A DNA stretch of 5,625 nucleotides, taken from the NCBI GenBank assembly GCA_046074825.1, contig JBJTOZ010000264.1:1-5625 (forward strand), in the 5' to 3' direction. The translations under genes were made by a program, and so were the position numbers. This document shows positions 1 through 5,576 of this stretch, piece by piece. The notes beneath the pieces were generated by a model. That model was not told where the DNA came from, did not search any database, and saw only the letters and a list, made by a program, of their open reading frames with translations. The stretch's first letter is position 1, and each line of letters starts with the position of its first letter. This DNA comes from JAGVSR01 sp046074825 (lineage in GTDB: Bacteria; Pseudomonadota; Alphaproteobacteria; Rhizobiales; Hyphomicrobiaceae).

Positions 1-1181
1 GCCATTTCAGCCGCAAGCCAATCAGCATTGCTTGGTATCTGATTGCCGTCGGGTCTCTGCTGCTTAATTATTTTGGTCAGTCGGCCTGGCTGCTTGATAA
101 CAGCACTTCTTCCGCCAATCCATTTTTTGCGCTTGTACCTCAGGCATATATGGTCCCCATGGTAATCCTTGCGACGCTGGCCAGCATTATTGCGTCTCAA
201 GCTGTAATTTCGGGGATGTTTTCAATCGCCAATCAGGCAATTCGCCAAGGATATTTACCGCGCCTAAAAATTGTTCAAACATCTGAAGCCGTACGTGGGC
301 AGATTTATATTCCGTTGGTCAACTCCATGCTTCTTATCGGTGCAGTCCTTTTGACTATTGGCTTCCAGTCATCTGCCGCACTGGCATCTTCCTATGGCTT
401 TGCTGTGTCCGCCACCAGGCTACTGACGACGTTGGCATTTACCCTTGTTGTTCTTTTGGTGTGGAAATGGTCGGCCCTCAAGGTGGTTGCCTTCGTGTTC
501 TTTGCACTGCCGCTCGATTTAATGTTCATGGCCGCGACGGTGACGAAGCTTCCGTCGGGTCATTACATCACCCTCATCGTTACTGTTTCGGTGGCTTGGG
601 CGATGTTCGCTTGGTATATTGGCAACCACTTTTTGACTGAGCGCGCACAGCGCATCGACATTCCGATTGGGGATTTTTCAGAAGTAGCCGGTCTTCGCAC
701 CGATCTGCATCGCCAGAACAGGCCTGCAATTTTCTTTCAGCACTTACCGTTTCCGCCGGACGTCCGTGTAACGCCCTTTGCTTTACTCCAGCATGTGCAG
801 GTCACCTCCATGCTGTATCAGCCGACGGTGATCGTAGAGTTCTTGAGCTCAAGCCTACCCAGAGTAGCTGTGAATGATCGGATCTCCTTCTACGAATATC
901 CGCACGGCATTACCCTGGTGCATCTTACTTTCGGATTTTGGGAGCCTTGGTCGATGGAGCCAGTGGTGCAACTGGGACTAGATCGCGGCTGGTGGGCAAA
1001 GGAAGAAGAAATCGTCTATTACGCCGCGCGGGAGGATTTGAGATTTAGCAAGGGTAACGGCCTGCCGCTGTCTGTAAAGCTACCGTATGCATTTCTGCAT
1101 CGCTTTGATCAGCGGATACTGAGGATGGTAAAACTTGATCGTGCGCGCTGCGTTGAACTTGGCGCAGTCGTTGAGATCTAA
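1..1181 (+). CDS. kup: Kup/KUP-family low-affinity K+ uptake protein, C-terminal part (5' end outside window)
   Basis: Kup proteins are inner-membrane K+:H+ symporters with about 12 membrane helices and a cytosolic C-terminal domain. The first complete codon is at base 3, and about 392 residues are present of a family length near 620-690, so the start lies before the window; the ATG at 150 is internal. Family hallmarks seen are LLNYFGQSAWLL (near residue 20), a PMVILATLASIIASQAVISG helix (from residue 53), the following NQAIRQGYLPRLKIVQTSE, GQIYIPLVN, SSALASSYG and a terminal RCVELGAVVEI. The hydrophobic segments are followed by a soluble domain of about 170 residues. The copy is divergent: where family members usually read YGIAVTGTM it reads YGFAVSATR, putting an arginine in a membrane segment, and the usual G-G-W before the last helix is GHY. 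Family assignment is secure. Whether it still moves K+, and whether it is the main or a secondary Kup, is open. Confidence 0.93.
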   Translation, partial: HFSRKPISIAWYLIAVGSLLLNYFGQSAWLLDNSTSSANPFFALVPQAYMVPMVILATLASIIASQAVISGMFSIANQAIRQGYLPRLKIVQTSEAVRGQIYIPLVNSMLLIGAVLLTIGFQSSAALASSYGFAVSATRLLTTLAFTLVVLLVWKWSALKVVAFVFFALPLDLMFMAATVTKLPSGHYITLIVTVSVAWAMFAWYIGNHFLTERAQRIDIPIGDFSEVAGLRTDLHRQNRPAIFFQHLPFPPDVRVTPFALLQHVQVTSMLYQPTVIVEFLSSSLPRVAVNDRISFYEYPHGITLVHLTFGFWEPWSMEPVVQLGLDRGWWAKEEEIVYYAAREDLRFSKGNGLPLSVKLPYAFLHRFDQRILRMVKLDRARCVELGAVVEI

Positions 1182-1384
1182 GTAGCCGTAGCTGCTCCAT
1201 AAATCACACGTCTTCAAGCAGTGTTTTCCGAGGGTAGAATTAAGGTGATATCAATAGGATTGAGAGGAAATTTCTAAACCTCTTGGTGAGGCGAATTGTT
1301 CTAAACATTTGGTCGGTATTACAAGCGGCGAGAGAATGTTCACGAAATCCTCTCTTGGGGATATAGAATTTTTTCTATACTTCC
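1182..1384. other. Intergenic gap between convergent genes
   Basis: About 200 bases separate the end of the Kup gene from the end of the minus-strand gene. No reading frame or RNA gene is recognisable. Small inverted repeats are present: AGTAGC/GCTGCT around a four-base loop at 1181-1196 (one G-U pair), AGAGG/CCTCT at 1263-1283, and an AT-rich palindrome at 1362-1379. None is followed by a U-tract in either direction, so a classic intrinsic terminator is not supported. Termination may be Rho-dependent or use these weak stems. Confidence 0.5.
1362..1379. repeat. AT-rich palindrome at the 3' end of the exported-protein gene
   Basis: TATAGAA and TTCTATA form a perfect seven-base inverted repeat around TTTT. 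The stem can be lengthened by GGGA (1358-1361) pairing with TCCC (1382-1385) across a two-base bulge, which reaches into the stop codon of the minus-strand gene. The position suits a 3' transcript-end structure for that gene or a shared structure for the converging transcripts. There is no T-run after it, so calling it a terminator would be inference. Confidence 0.35.
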
Positions 1385-2098
1385 CTACGGCCTATTGCAC
1401 TTCTTGAAAGTGACAGATGCACCAAGACACTTTGCTAGACCTTCTGGAACTCCAGTAGGCGCCCCAATATAGTGTACAGCTCCATTGTTAATTCTGCTCG
1501 CATTCACTGAGCAAATAGCATCATACTCGGCTTTTGATGTTGGACACGTAGCGGGTCCAAATACCTGGAAACTATTTTTACTCGTGGTGATCGGGCAGGA
1601 GCAAATAATCTGATTACTCGAGACTGAGCCCCAAAGGGGGGAAGACTTTCCTGTCGTGCTCGAAAAGCAGAGACCTCCGTCGCACTGGGCGTAGGATCCG
1701 CCATCATTGCAGGTGTAAAGTGCAATATTCTCGCTCATGGGAGGACTGTAGGTGCTTACAACATAACCACCTGCTCCAGGTGCGCCCTGGTTTACGGTCG
1801 CAATGTTTCCGGAAGAGTTAATTTCCGTGAACGAGTTCGTTGATGGAAAAGGATATGTTTGTGCTGTACTGATGCTGGTGCCATACATCCGTGTACACTT
1901 CGCATAGGTAATCTCATCAAAATTGACAGATGTTGCCCCAGCGCAAAGTGCATAAGACTGACTTGGCAATTTAACATATGTCCCTGGAAGCCCACTGCAG
2001 GTAACGGTCTGAGCACTGATTGGAGCAGTGACGAAGATGTAAACTACTCCAGACAAAAAGATTGATACAAGGAATTTAGTTAAACTGGAAATCTTCAT
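1385..2098 (-). CDS. Uncharacterised exported cysteine-rich protein
   Basis: A 237-residue protein that I do not recognise. It begins with a textbook Sec signal peptide: MKISSLTK, a hydrophobic core FLVSIFLSGVVYIFV, then TAPISAQT, with likely cleavage in the ISA/Q/T area near residue 29-31. The mature part has 12 cysteines and is rich in Ser, Thr, Gly, Asn and Tyr. Cysteine contexts include YALCAG, TYAKC, LYTCNDGG, AQCDGGLC and IICSCP, which suggests a disulfide-bonded periplasmic or secreted product. No catalytic motif, lipobox or anchor is visible. The frame extends 13 codons further to a TTG at 2137, but that adds a charged stretch before the signal peptide and has no ribosome site. The ATG at 2098 is preceded by AGAGAA nine bases upstream and gives a normal signal peptide, so I prefer it. 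It is transcribed towards the Kup gene and away from the transporter at 2393. Existence is well supported by the signal peptide and frame; function is unknown. Confidence 0.72.
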   Translation of the reverse strand: MKISSLTKFLVSIFLSGVVYIFVTAPISAQTVTCSGLPGTYVKLPSQSYALCAGATSVNFDEITYAKCTRMYGTSISTAQTYPFPSTNSFTEINSSGNIATVNQGAPGAGGYVVSTYSPPMSENIALYTCNDGGSYAQCDGGLCFSSTTGKSSPLWGSVSSNQIICSCPITTSKNSFQVFGPATCPTSKAEYDAICSVNASRINNGAVHYIGAPTGVPEGLAKCLGASVTFKKCNRP

Positions 2099-2392
2099 CC
2101 TACGATGTTCTCTGTTAAAGGGTTTGCGAGTCTTCAAAATAGAAATACTTTTAAACTAATTCTTGATTGTGGAGAGGACTTTTATTTTGATTAAGCAAAT
2201 TATTAAATTATAGAGTTAAAATCCTTTTAGATATTATTAATATGAGGCTCAAAAACCCAATCCGATCTGATCGCCCATCTCTCTTTAAAATCTTCAATGG
2301 CTGTTTGGTGAGATTATAGGCTATAAGCAGAAATGCATTAAAGCGAAGGAACCAATACCTACTTCTCAGTTAGCAAACTCTGGATGGCATGA
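2099..2392. promoter_or_regulatory. AT-rich divergent promoter region
   Basis: This stretch separates two divergent genes and should hold both promoters. On the minus strand a perfect TATAAT lies at 2212-2207, about 110 bases before the exported-protein start, but no good -35 is found at normal spacing. On the plus strand TTGATT (2187-2192) and TATAGA (2209-2214) are 16 bases apart, each matching four of six consensus positions, about 180 bases before the transporter start. AT richness makes chance matches likely, so only the general assignment is firm. No intact gene is seen. Confidence 0.45.
2314..2326. promoter_or_regulatory. Inverted repeat upstream of the transporter gene, possible operator
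   Basis: TTATAG and CTATAA form a perfect six-base inverted repeat around a single central G, 67 bases before the transporter ATG. The site contains TATAGG and TATAAG, which resemble -10 elements, so a bound protein could cover a promoter. No regulator gene is adjacent and no matching -35 is clear. The symmetry is seen; the operator role is inference. Confidence 0.25.
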
Positions 2393-3640
2393 ATGGAAAA
2401 GGAACAAAGAACTAGAGCCTTAGCAGCAGGAGCCATCGGAAACTTGCTTGAATGGTATGATTTTGCTGTTTACGGGTACTTTGCCAATCAAATAGGTCGA
2501 ATTTTTTTTCCTAAGGAAGAACCGGTTGCGCAAATTTTGGCTGCTTTTGGTATTTTTGCTGTGGGATATTTTATGCGTCCCTTGGGAGGAGCTTTTCTTG
2601 GGTACATTGGAGATAAGTTTGGAAGACGAGCAGCTTTAAACATCTCAATCGTTGCAATGGCTCTTCCTACATTTCTGATTGGTATTCTGCCAGGATACTC
2701 TGAGATTGGCATAATAGCCCCCTTGTTACTTACTCTTTTGCGGATGATCCAAGGGCTCTCGGTTGGTGGAGAGTATACGACATCAATGGTTTTTATGATT
2801 GAGCACGCCCACCAAGGAAGACGCGGACTAGCAGGAGGGCTAGCATGTGCTGGATGTGTGGCGGGAATTTTGTTTGGATCTGGAACCGCAGCAATTCTTG
2901 CTGCACTGATGTCCCCTGAAACGCTTGCCGTTTGGGGCTGGCGGTTACCATTTCTATTCGGTCTTATTATTGGCCTAACAGGATTTATAATACGCCGCCA
3001 TATACCTGAAACAGATGTGAAGAAAGGGGATCAATCCCCAATAGTTGAGGTTCTGCGCAAGCATCTTGGATTGATCCTCCACCTATCAGCCTTTGCTGCC
3101 TTCAATGCAGTTGGATTCTACATCGTCTTTGTTTATCTCGTGAGTTGGCTTCAGTTTGTTGATGGGGTCACCCCTGCAAAAGCCCTTGAGCTCAACAGTT
3201 TCACCATGATCATTCTTTTTGTTACGGTTATAGCGATCGGCGCTTTATCGGACAAAGTAGGGCGAAAACCCATTTTGTTCCTATCGACAGGAATTGGTTT
3301 TTTAACGGCCTATCCTTTTTTTTGGCTCTTACATCATACAAATACGTTCTTCGCCCTCGTTGGCGAGATCGGACTCGCGATTACTGTTGGATGTTTTATA
3401 GGAGTTCAACCAGTGACAATGGTGGAGTCTGTTCCCAAATATATTCGATGCATAGCATTAGCGCTTGGGTATAATCTGACTATCGGTATCATAGGTGGTT
3501 GTACGCCAATGGTTGCTACATGGCTCGTCCACAGAACTCAAAACGATTTGTCTCCTTCGTTTCTCATTATGATAGCGGCTGCATTATCTTTTGGTGCTAC
3601 CTACTATCTCAAATTAGAGAGCGTAGATGAGAAAGGCTAA
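2393..3640 (+). CDS. MFS transporter, metabolite:H+ symporter (MHS) family
   Basis: A 415-residue inner-membrane transporter of the MHS group, whose members (ProP, KgtP, ShiA, CitA and relatives) take up organic acids, zwitterions or shikimate with protons. Visible hallmarks are GAIGNLLEWYDFAVYGYF at residues 13-30, the first MFS motif A GYIGDKFGRR at 70-79, RMIQGLSVGGEYT at 117-129, WGWRLPFL at 181-188, the charged central loop around 201-225, and the second motif A GALSDKVGRK at 283-292. Hydrophobic segments fit 12 helices. It is shorter than ProP and lacks ProP's long C-terminal coiled coil, so osmosensory control of that type is unlikely. The ATG at 2393 gives a normal family N-terminus. 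The upstream GGATGG is a poor ribosome site, and two out-of-frame ATGs lie just before it (2384 and 2389), the first followed at once by a stop after one codon. It appears to be a single-gene unit. The substrate cannot be told from sequence. Confidence 0.93.
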   Translation: MEKEQRTRALAAGAIGNLLEWYDFAVYGYFANQIGRIFFPKEEPVAQILAAFGIFAVGYFMRPLGGAFLGYIGDKFGRRAALNISIVAMALPTFLIGILPGYSEIGIIAPLLLTLLRMIQGLSVGGEYTTSMVFMIEHAHQGRRGLAGGLACAGCVAGILFGSGTAAILAALMSPETLAVWGWRLPFLFGLIIGLTGFIIRRHIPETDVKKGDQSPIVEVLRKHLGLILHLSAFAAFNAVGFYIVFVYLVSWLQFVDGVTPAKALELNSFTMIILFVTVIAIGALSDKVGRKPILFLSTGIGFLTAYPFFWLLHHTNTFFALVGEIGLAITVGCFIGVQPVTMVESVPKYIRCIALALGYNLTIGIIGGCTPMVATWLVHRTQNDLSPSFLIMIAAALSFGATYYLKLESVDEKG

Positions 3641-3850
3641 GAGTATATTTTGTATTAGACACTTATCGAATGTTAGCAGCCACAGTTATGCAACGCGCTC
3701 TTCAAACCAACATTATTAACTCTCTTATATCCTCGGATTTTGAATTGCTAGTTTAGTGCTTCTAATTTTCAAAAAATCAGTCAGCTGGACACATGGTTTA
3801 CTGTATATCGAATTGGTGTTGGATCATTTGGGTCGAGAGTTACTTCTGGA

Positions 3851-3879
3851 AAATCTTTTGGCTAGGCTAGCGAAGATTT
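3851..3879. repeat. Imperfect hairpin (inverted repeat)
   Basis: AAATCTT (3851-3857) pairs with AAGATTT (3873-3879), a T-G pair follows, and after a two-base bulge GCT pairs with AGC around a five-base loop AGGCT. The symmetry is direct from the sequence. No U-tract follows on the plus strand, so it does not look like an intrinsic terminator for the transporter gene, which ended about 210 bases earlier. It could be an RNA structure, a protein site or part of a decayed element. Confidence 0.45.
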
Positions 3880-3902
3880 GGGGAGGAAGTTAGATAAAAG
3901 GC

Positions 3903-3974
3903 AGGACACTTGACCATATTTTTCTTTTCCTAGTGAACGATCGTGAACGAACCAGAAAGATCCATGGTTGTCCT
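3903..3974. repeat. 72-base imperfect inverted repeat
   Basis: AGGACA (3903-3908) pairs with TGTCCT (3969-3974) and ACCAT (3913-3917) with ATGGT (3964-3968), with a four-base bulge CTTG on the left arm. Further in, TTTCT (3921-3925) pairs with AGAAA (3954-3958). The apical part holds the tandem repeat and the perfect palindrome ACGATCGT (3937-3944). The nested symmetry suggests a folded RNA, a tiny palindromic element or a compound protein site. No transposase or clear target-site duplication is seen. Confidence 0.4.
3933..3952. repeat. Two tandem 10-base repeats
   Basis: GTGAACGATC is followed directly by GTGAACGAAC, two copies differing at one position. The 10-base period is about one helical turn, so a protein could contact both copies from one face of the DNA. 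The first copy and the junction also form the palindrome ACGATCGT. With only two copies, chance or simple duplication is possible. Confidence 0.45.
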
Positions 3975-4205
3975 AAGTCATTGATTAATAGTATTCCGAA
4001 ATTTAGTGTATTGCTTCTTTGATTTCATGAGTGAGAAGGATAAGCTGATACCTAAATTTGTGTAATACTCCCTTTAAATTAAGAACGCGTTACTTCGATT
4101 GTTCTTGAGATAAATCAATATAAAGCAGATTCTGTCCTCATATAAGGAATGAGCACCAAGGTGATAATAAATGGGATTTAGAAACACGGATACAAAACTC
4201 AACAT

Positions 4206-4212
4206 AGGAAGG
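4206..4212 (+). promoter_or_regulatory. Ribosome binding site deciding a TTG start
   Basis: AGGAAGG is a strong Shine-Dalgarno sequence, seven bases before the TTG at 4220. No ATG or GTG in the same frame lies close enough to compete, so this site fixes the start of the DUF2157-like gene at a TTG codon. Confidence 0.75.
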
Positions 4213-4219
4213 TGTTCCT

Positions 4220-5317
4220 TTGTTAAAGGGATCTGATCTAGAAGCAATACATACCGCAGGCCTTATCGATGATGCCCAACTCGCAAAGATCGCTGCTTTT
4301 CTTGAAGAGCGTCGCAGCGTACAAATAGAGACTCAAGCCCCGCGCTTCGACCTCACGCATGTGCTTTGGTATGCGGGAGCTTGTATCATAATCGGGGCGA
4401 TGAGCCTCTTTACTACAATTGCTTTCAATAGAATGGGAGGTTGGGCACTCACAGCTTGCGGCGCCGTCTATGCAATTATGTTCACTCTAGCAGGTGATTA
4501 TCTTTGGAAGAAAAAAAATCTACGCGTCCCTGGAGGACTACTTATTGCGGTAGCGGTGTCCATGGTCCCGATGATGATTTACGGCATTCAGGATGCTCTG
4601 GACCTTTGGAAATATGCGCAAGGTCAACCAGGAATTTATAAGAATTTTTTCCCGCATGTGCATGGAAGCTGGCTCTACATGGAAATCGCGACGATAGTTG
4701 CAGCCATAATTGCTGTTCAGCGCTATCCTTTTCCTTTTATTGTTTTGATTGCAGCGGTAGCGCTGTGGTTTATGTCTATGGACCTCGCACTTTGGTTCAT
4801 GCGTTCTCCGGAGGACTATTCAAATGCGATGCAATTTTCAAAAGACAACTTTGAAATACGCAGACAGGTATCCCTTTGGTTTGGCGCTGGAATGATTGTT
4901 GTGGCGTGGGTAACCGACATTCTGCGAGAGGATGGGCCTGACTTCACAAATTATATCCACGCATTTGGGGCATTAGCATTCTGGGCAGCACTGCCATCAT
5001 TTTGGGAGAGTACGGAAATTCTGAAATTCACTTATTGTCTGATTAATGTGCTGCTTGTCGGCTTTGGAGTTTTCATCAAACGACGTATCTATGCTGTGTT
5101 TGGTGCCTTAGGTATAGCGAGCTACCTTGGCTATCTTGCCTCAGTGGTTTTTAAGGATATGATCCTATTTTCATTCGCGCTATCAGCAATTGGTATAGTC
5201 ATCATTCTTTTAGGGCTTGCTCTCAACCGTGACTATCCAAAGATTGCTGCGACACTCGATTCTGTTCTGCCAAACGGCTTGAAGATCCTCCGGCCTCACC
5301 GTGTTGGAGCACTCTAA
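4220..5317 (+). CDS. DUF2157-like polytopic membrane protein
   Basis: A 365-residue integral membrane protein. The N-terminal ~45 residues are a soluble helical segment (LEAIHTAGLIDDAQLAKIAA) of the kind seen at the start of DUF2157 proteins, followed by about ten hydrophobic segments near residues 47-66, 74-93, 103-121, 151-167, 171-192, 216-233, 245-259, 267-285, 288-308 and 312-335. A short basic tail ends LPNGLKILRPHRVGAL, like other members of this group. Polar loops rich in aromatics (about 125-150 and 195-215) separate the early and late helices. No enzyme or transport motif is visible and the family has no established biochemical role, so I give no function. Initiation is at TTG behind a strong ribosome site. 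The long upstream gap implies its own promoter. Its last 17 bases overlap the possible GTG start of the RTX frame, which allows translational coupling if that start is real. The family call is from overall pattern and is less sure than the membrane topology. Confidence 0.8.
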   Translation: MLKGSDLEAIHTAGLIDDAQLAKIAAFLEERRSVQIETQAPRFDLTHVLWYAGACIIIGAMSLFTTIAFNRMGGWALTACGAVYAIMFTLAGDYLWKKKNLRVPGGLLIAVAVSMVPMMIYGIQDALDLWKYAQGQPGIYKNFFPHVHGSWLYMEIATIVAAIIAVQRYPFPFIVLIAAVALWFMSMDLALWFMRSPEDYSNAMQFSKDNFEIRRQVSLWFGAGMIVVAWVTDILREDGPDFTNYIHAFGALAFWAALPSFWESTEILKFTYCLINVLLVGFGVFIKRRIYAVFGALGIASYLGYLASVVFKDMILFSFALSAIGIVIILLGLALNRDYPKIAATLDSVLPNGLKILRPHRVGAL

Positions 5318-5576
5318 CTCTCCTTATGCTGGACTTGGGAATGATTTCATTAGGGGAACAGACTTTGCAGGAGAAGACCTTCGTGGGAACAGCGTTGCAG
5401 ATCAGATCTTTGGTGGGGGAGGCAACGATCGTCTCGACGGAGGAGCTGGTATCGACATTCTCTGGGGTGAAGCAGGATACGATACTCTACTTGGGTGGGC
5501 AGATAACGACGATCTCCGATGTGGAGCAGGAAATGATAGCCTCACGGGGGCACAGGCATTGATCGTTTCTTCTTAA
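5301..5576 (+). CDS. RTX (hemolysin-type Ca2+-binding) repeat fragment, cut short by a frameshift
   Basis: The 91-residue frame is nearly all RTX nonapeptides, GGxGxDxUx, which bind Ca2+ and fold as a parallel beta-roll in type I-secreted proteins. Units are GLGNDFIRG (11-19), two degenerate ones at 20-38, GGGNDRLDG (39-47), GAGIDILWG (48-56), EAGYDTLLG (57-65), the weak WADNDDLRC (66-74) and GAGNDSLTG (75-83). No enzymatic or adhesive head domain precedes them; repeats start about 11 bases after the stop of the upstream gene. The GTG at 5301 is the first usable start (a stop lies at 5280-5282), it lacks a clear ribosome site and overlaps the DUF2157-like gene by 17 bases, so the start is doubtful. 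After LTG the frame turns to AQALIVSS and stops, while the proper RTX continuation is in the -1 frame. This is probably a decayed fragment, a mis-sequenced short RTX protein, or the tail of a rearranged larger one. Confidence 0.65.
   Translation: MLEHSNSPYAGLGNDFIRGTDFAGEDLRGNSVADQIFGGGGNDRLDGGAGIDILWGEAGYDTLLGWADNDDLRCGAGNDSLTGAQALIVSS

Larger units (their letters stand above)
3641..4219. other. Long intergenic region with structured repeats, no convincing intact gene
   Basis: This 579-base gap is AT-rich and holds only short reading frames without ribosome sites. It contains a hairpin (3851-3879), a larger imperfect inverted repeat (3903-3974) enclosing a 10-base tandem repeat, and a six-base inverted repeat AAGAAC/GTTCTT at 4081-4106. 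On the minus strand, 3972 down to 3781 reads as one frame interrupted by a single TAG (plus positions 3862-3864); its last part includes LDPNDPTPIRYTVNHVSS before TGA, which looks protein-like and may be a gene relic. The final ~100 bases must include the leader and probably the promoter of the gene at 4220, but no good -35/-10 pair was found. Confidence 0.5.

Noticed and set aside
1181..1196. Stem after the Kup stop codon considered as an intrinsic terminator
   Set aside because: Six-base stem with a G-U pair and no following T-run, so it falls short of a Rho-independent terminator.
1504..1725. Minus-strand frame of 73 codons inside the exported-protein gene
   Set aside because: It is a shadow of the signal-peptide-bearing frame, with no ribosome site and no recognisable domain. 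The same applies to 1792-2016 (minus) and 1859-2065 (plus).
2242..2319. 25-codon frame with ATG (MRLKNPIRSDRPSLFK...) upstream of the transporter
   Set aside because: No ribosome site precedes it, its length is within chance in AT-rich DNA, and it ends inside the inverted repeat at 2314-2326. It could be a leader peptide but nothing supports this.
2488..2712. Minus-strand frame of 74 codons opposite the transporter
   Set aside because: It is antisense to the most conserved part of a clear MFS gene, so its openness reflects the codons on the other strand.
3756..3893. 45-codon leucine-rich plus-strand frame from a GTG
   Set aside because: There is no Shine-Dalgarno sequence, and it is antisense to the minus-strand frame that looks more protein-like. 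It could also be chance.
4027..4065. 12-codon ATG frame (MSEKDKLIPKFV) in the long gap
   Set aside because: Too short and without a ribosome site to call a gene.
5326..5562. Plus-strand frame of 78 codons starting ATG within the RTX region
   Set aside because: The overlapping frame from 5301 carries the RTX nonapeptides, while this one has no pattern; it is a shadow.
5301..5576. Repeated glycine-aspartate units considered as a CRISPR-like or DNA tandem array
   Set aside because: The repetition is at the protein level (RTX nonapeptides); the DNA units diverge and have no spacers.
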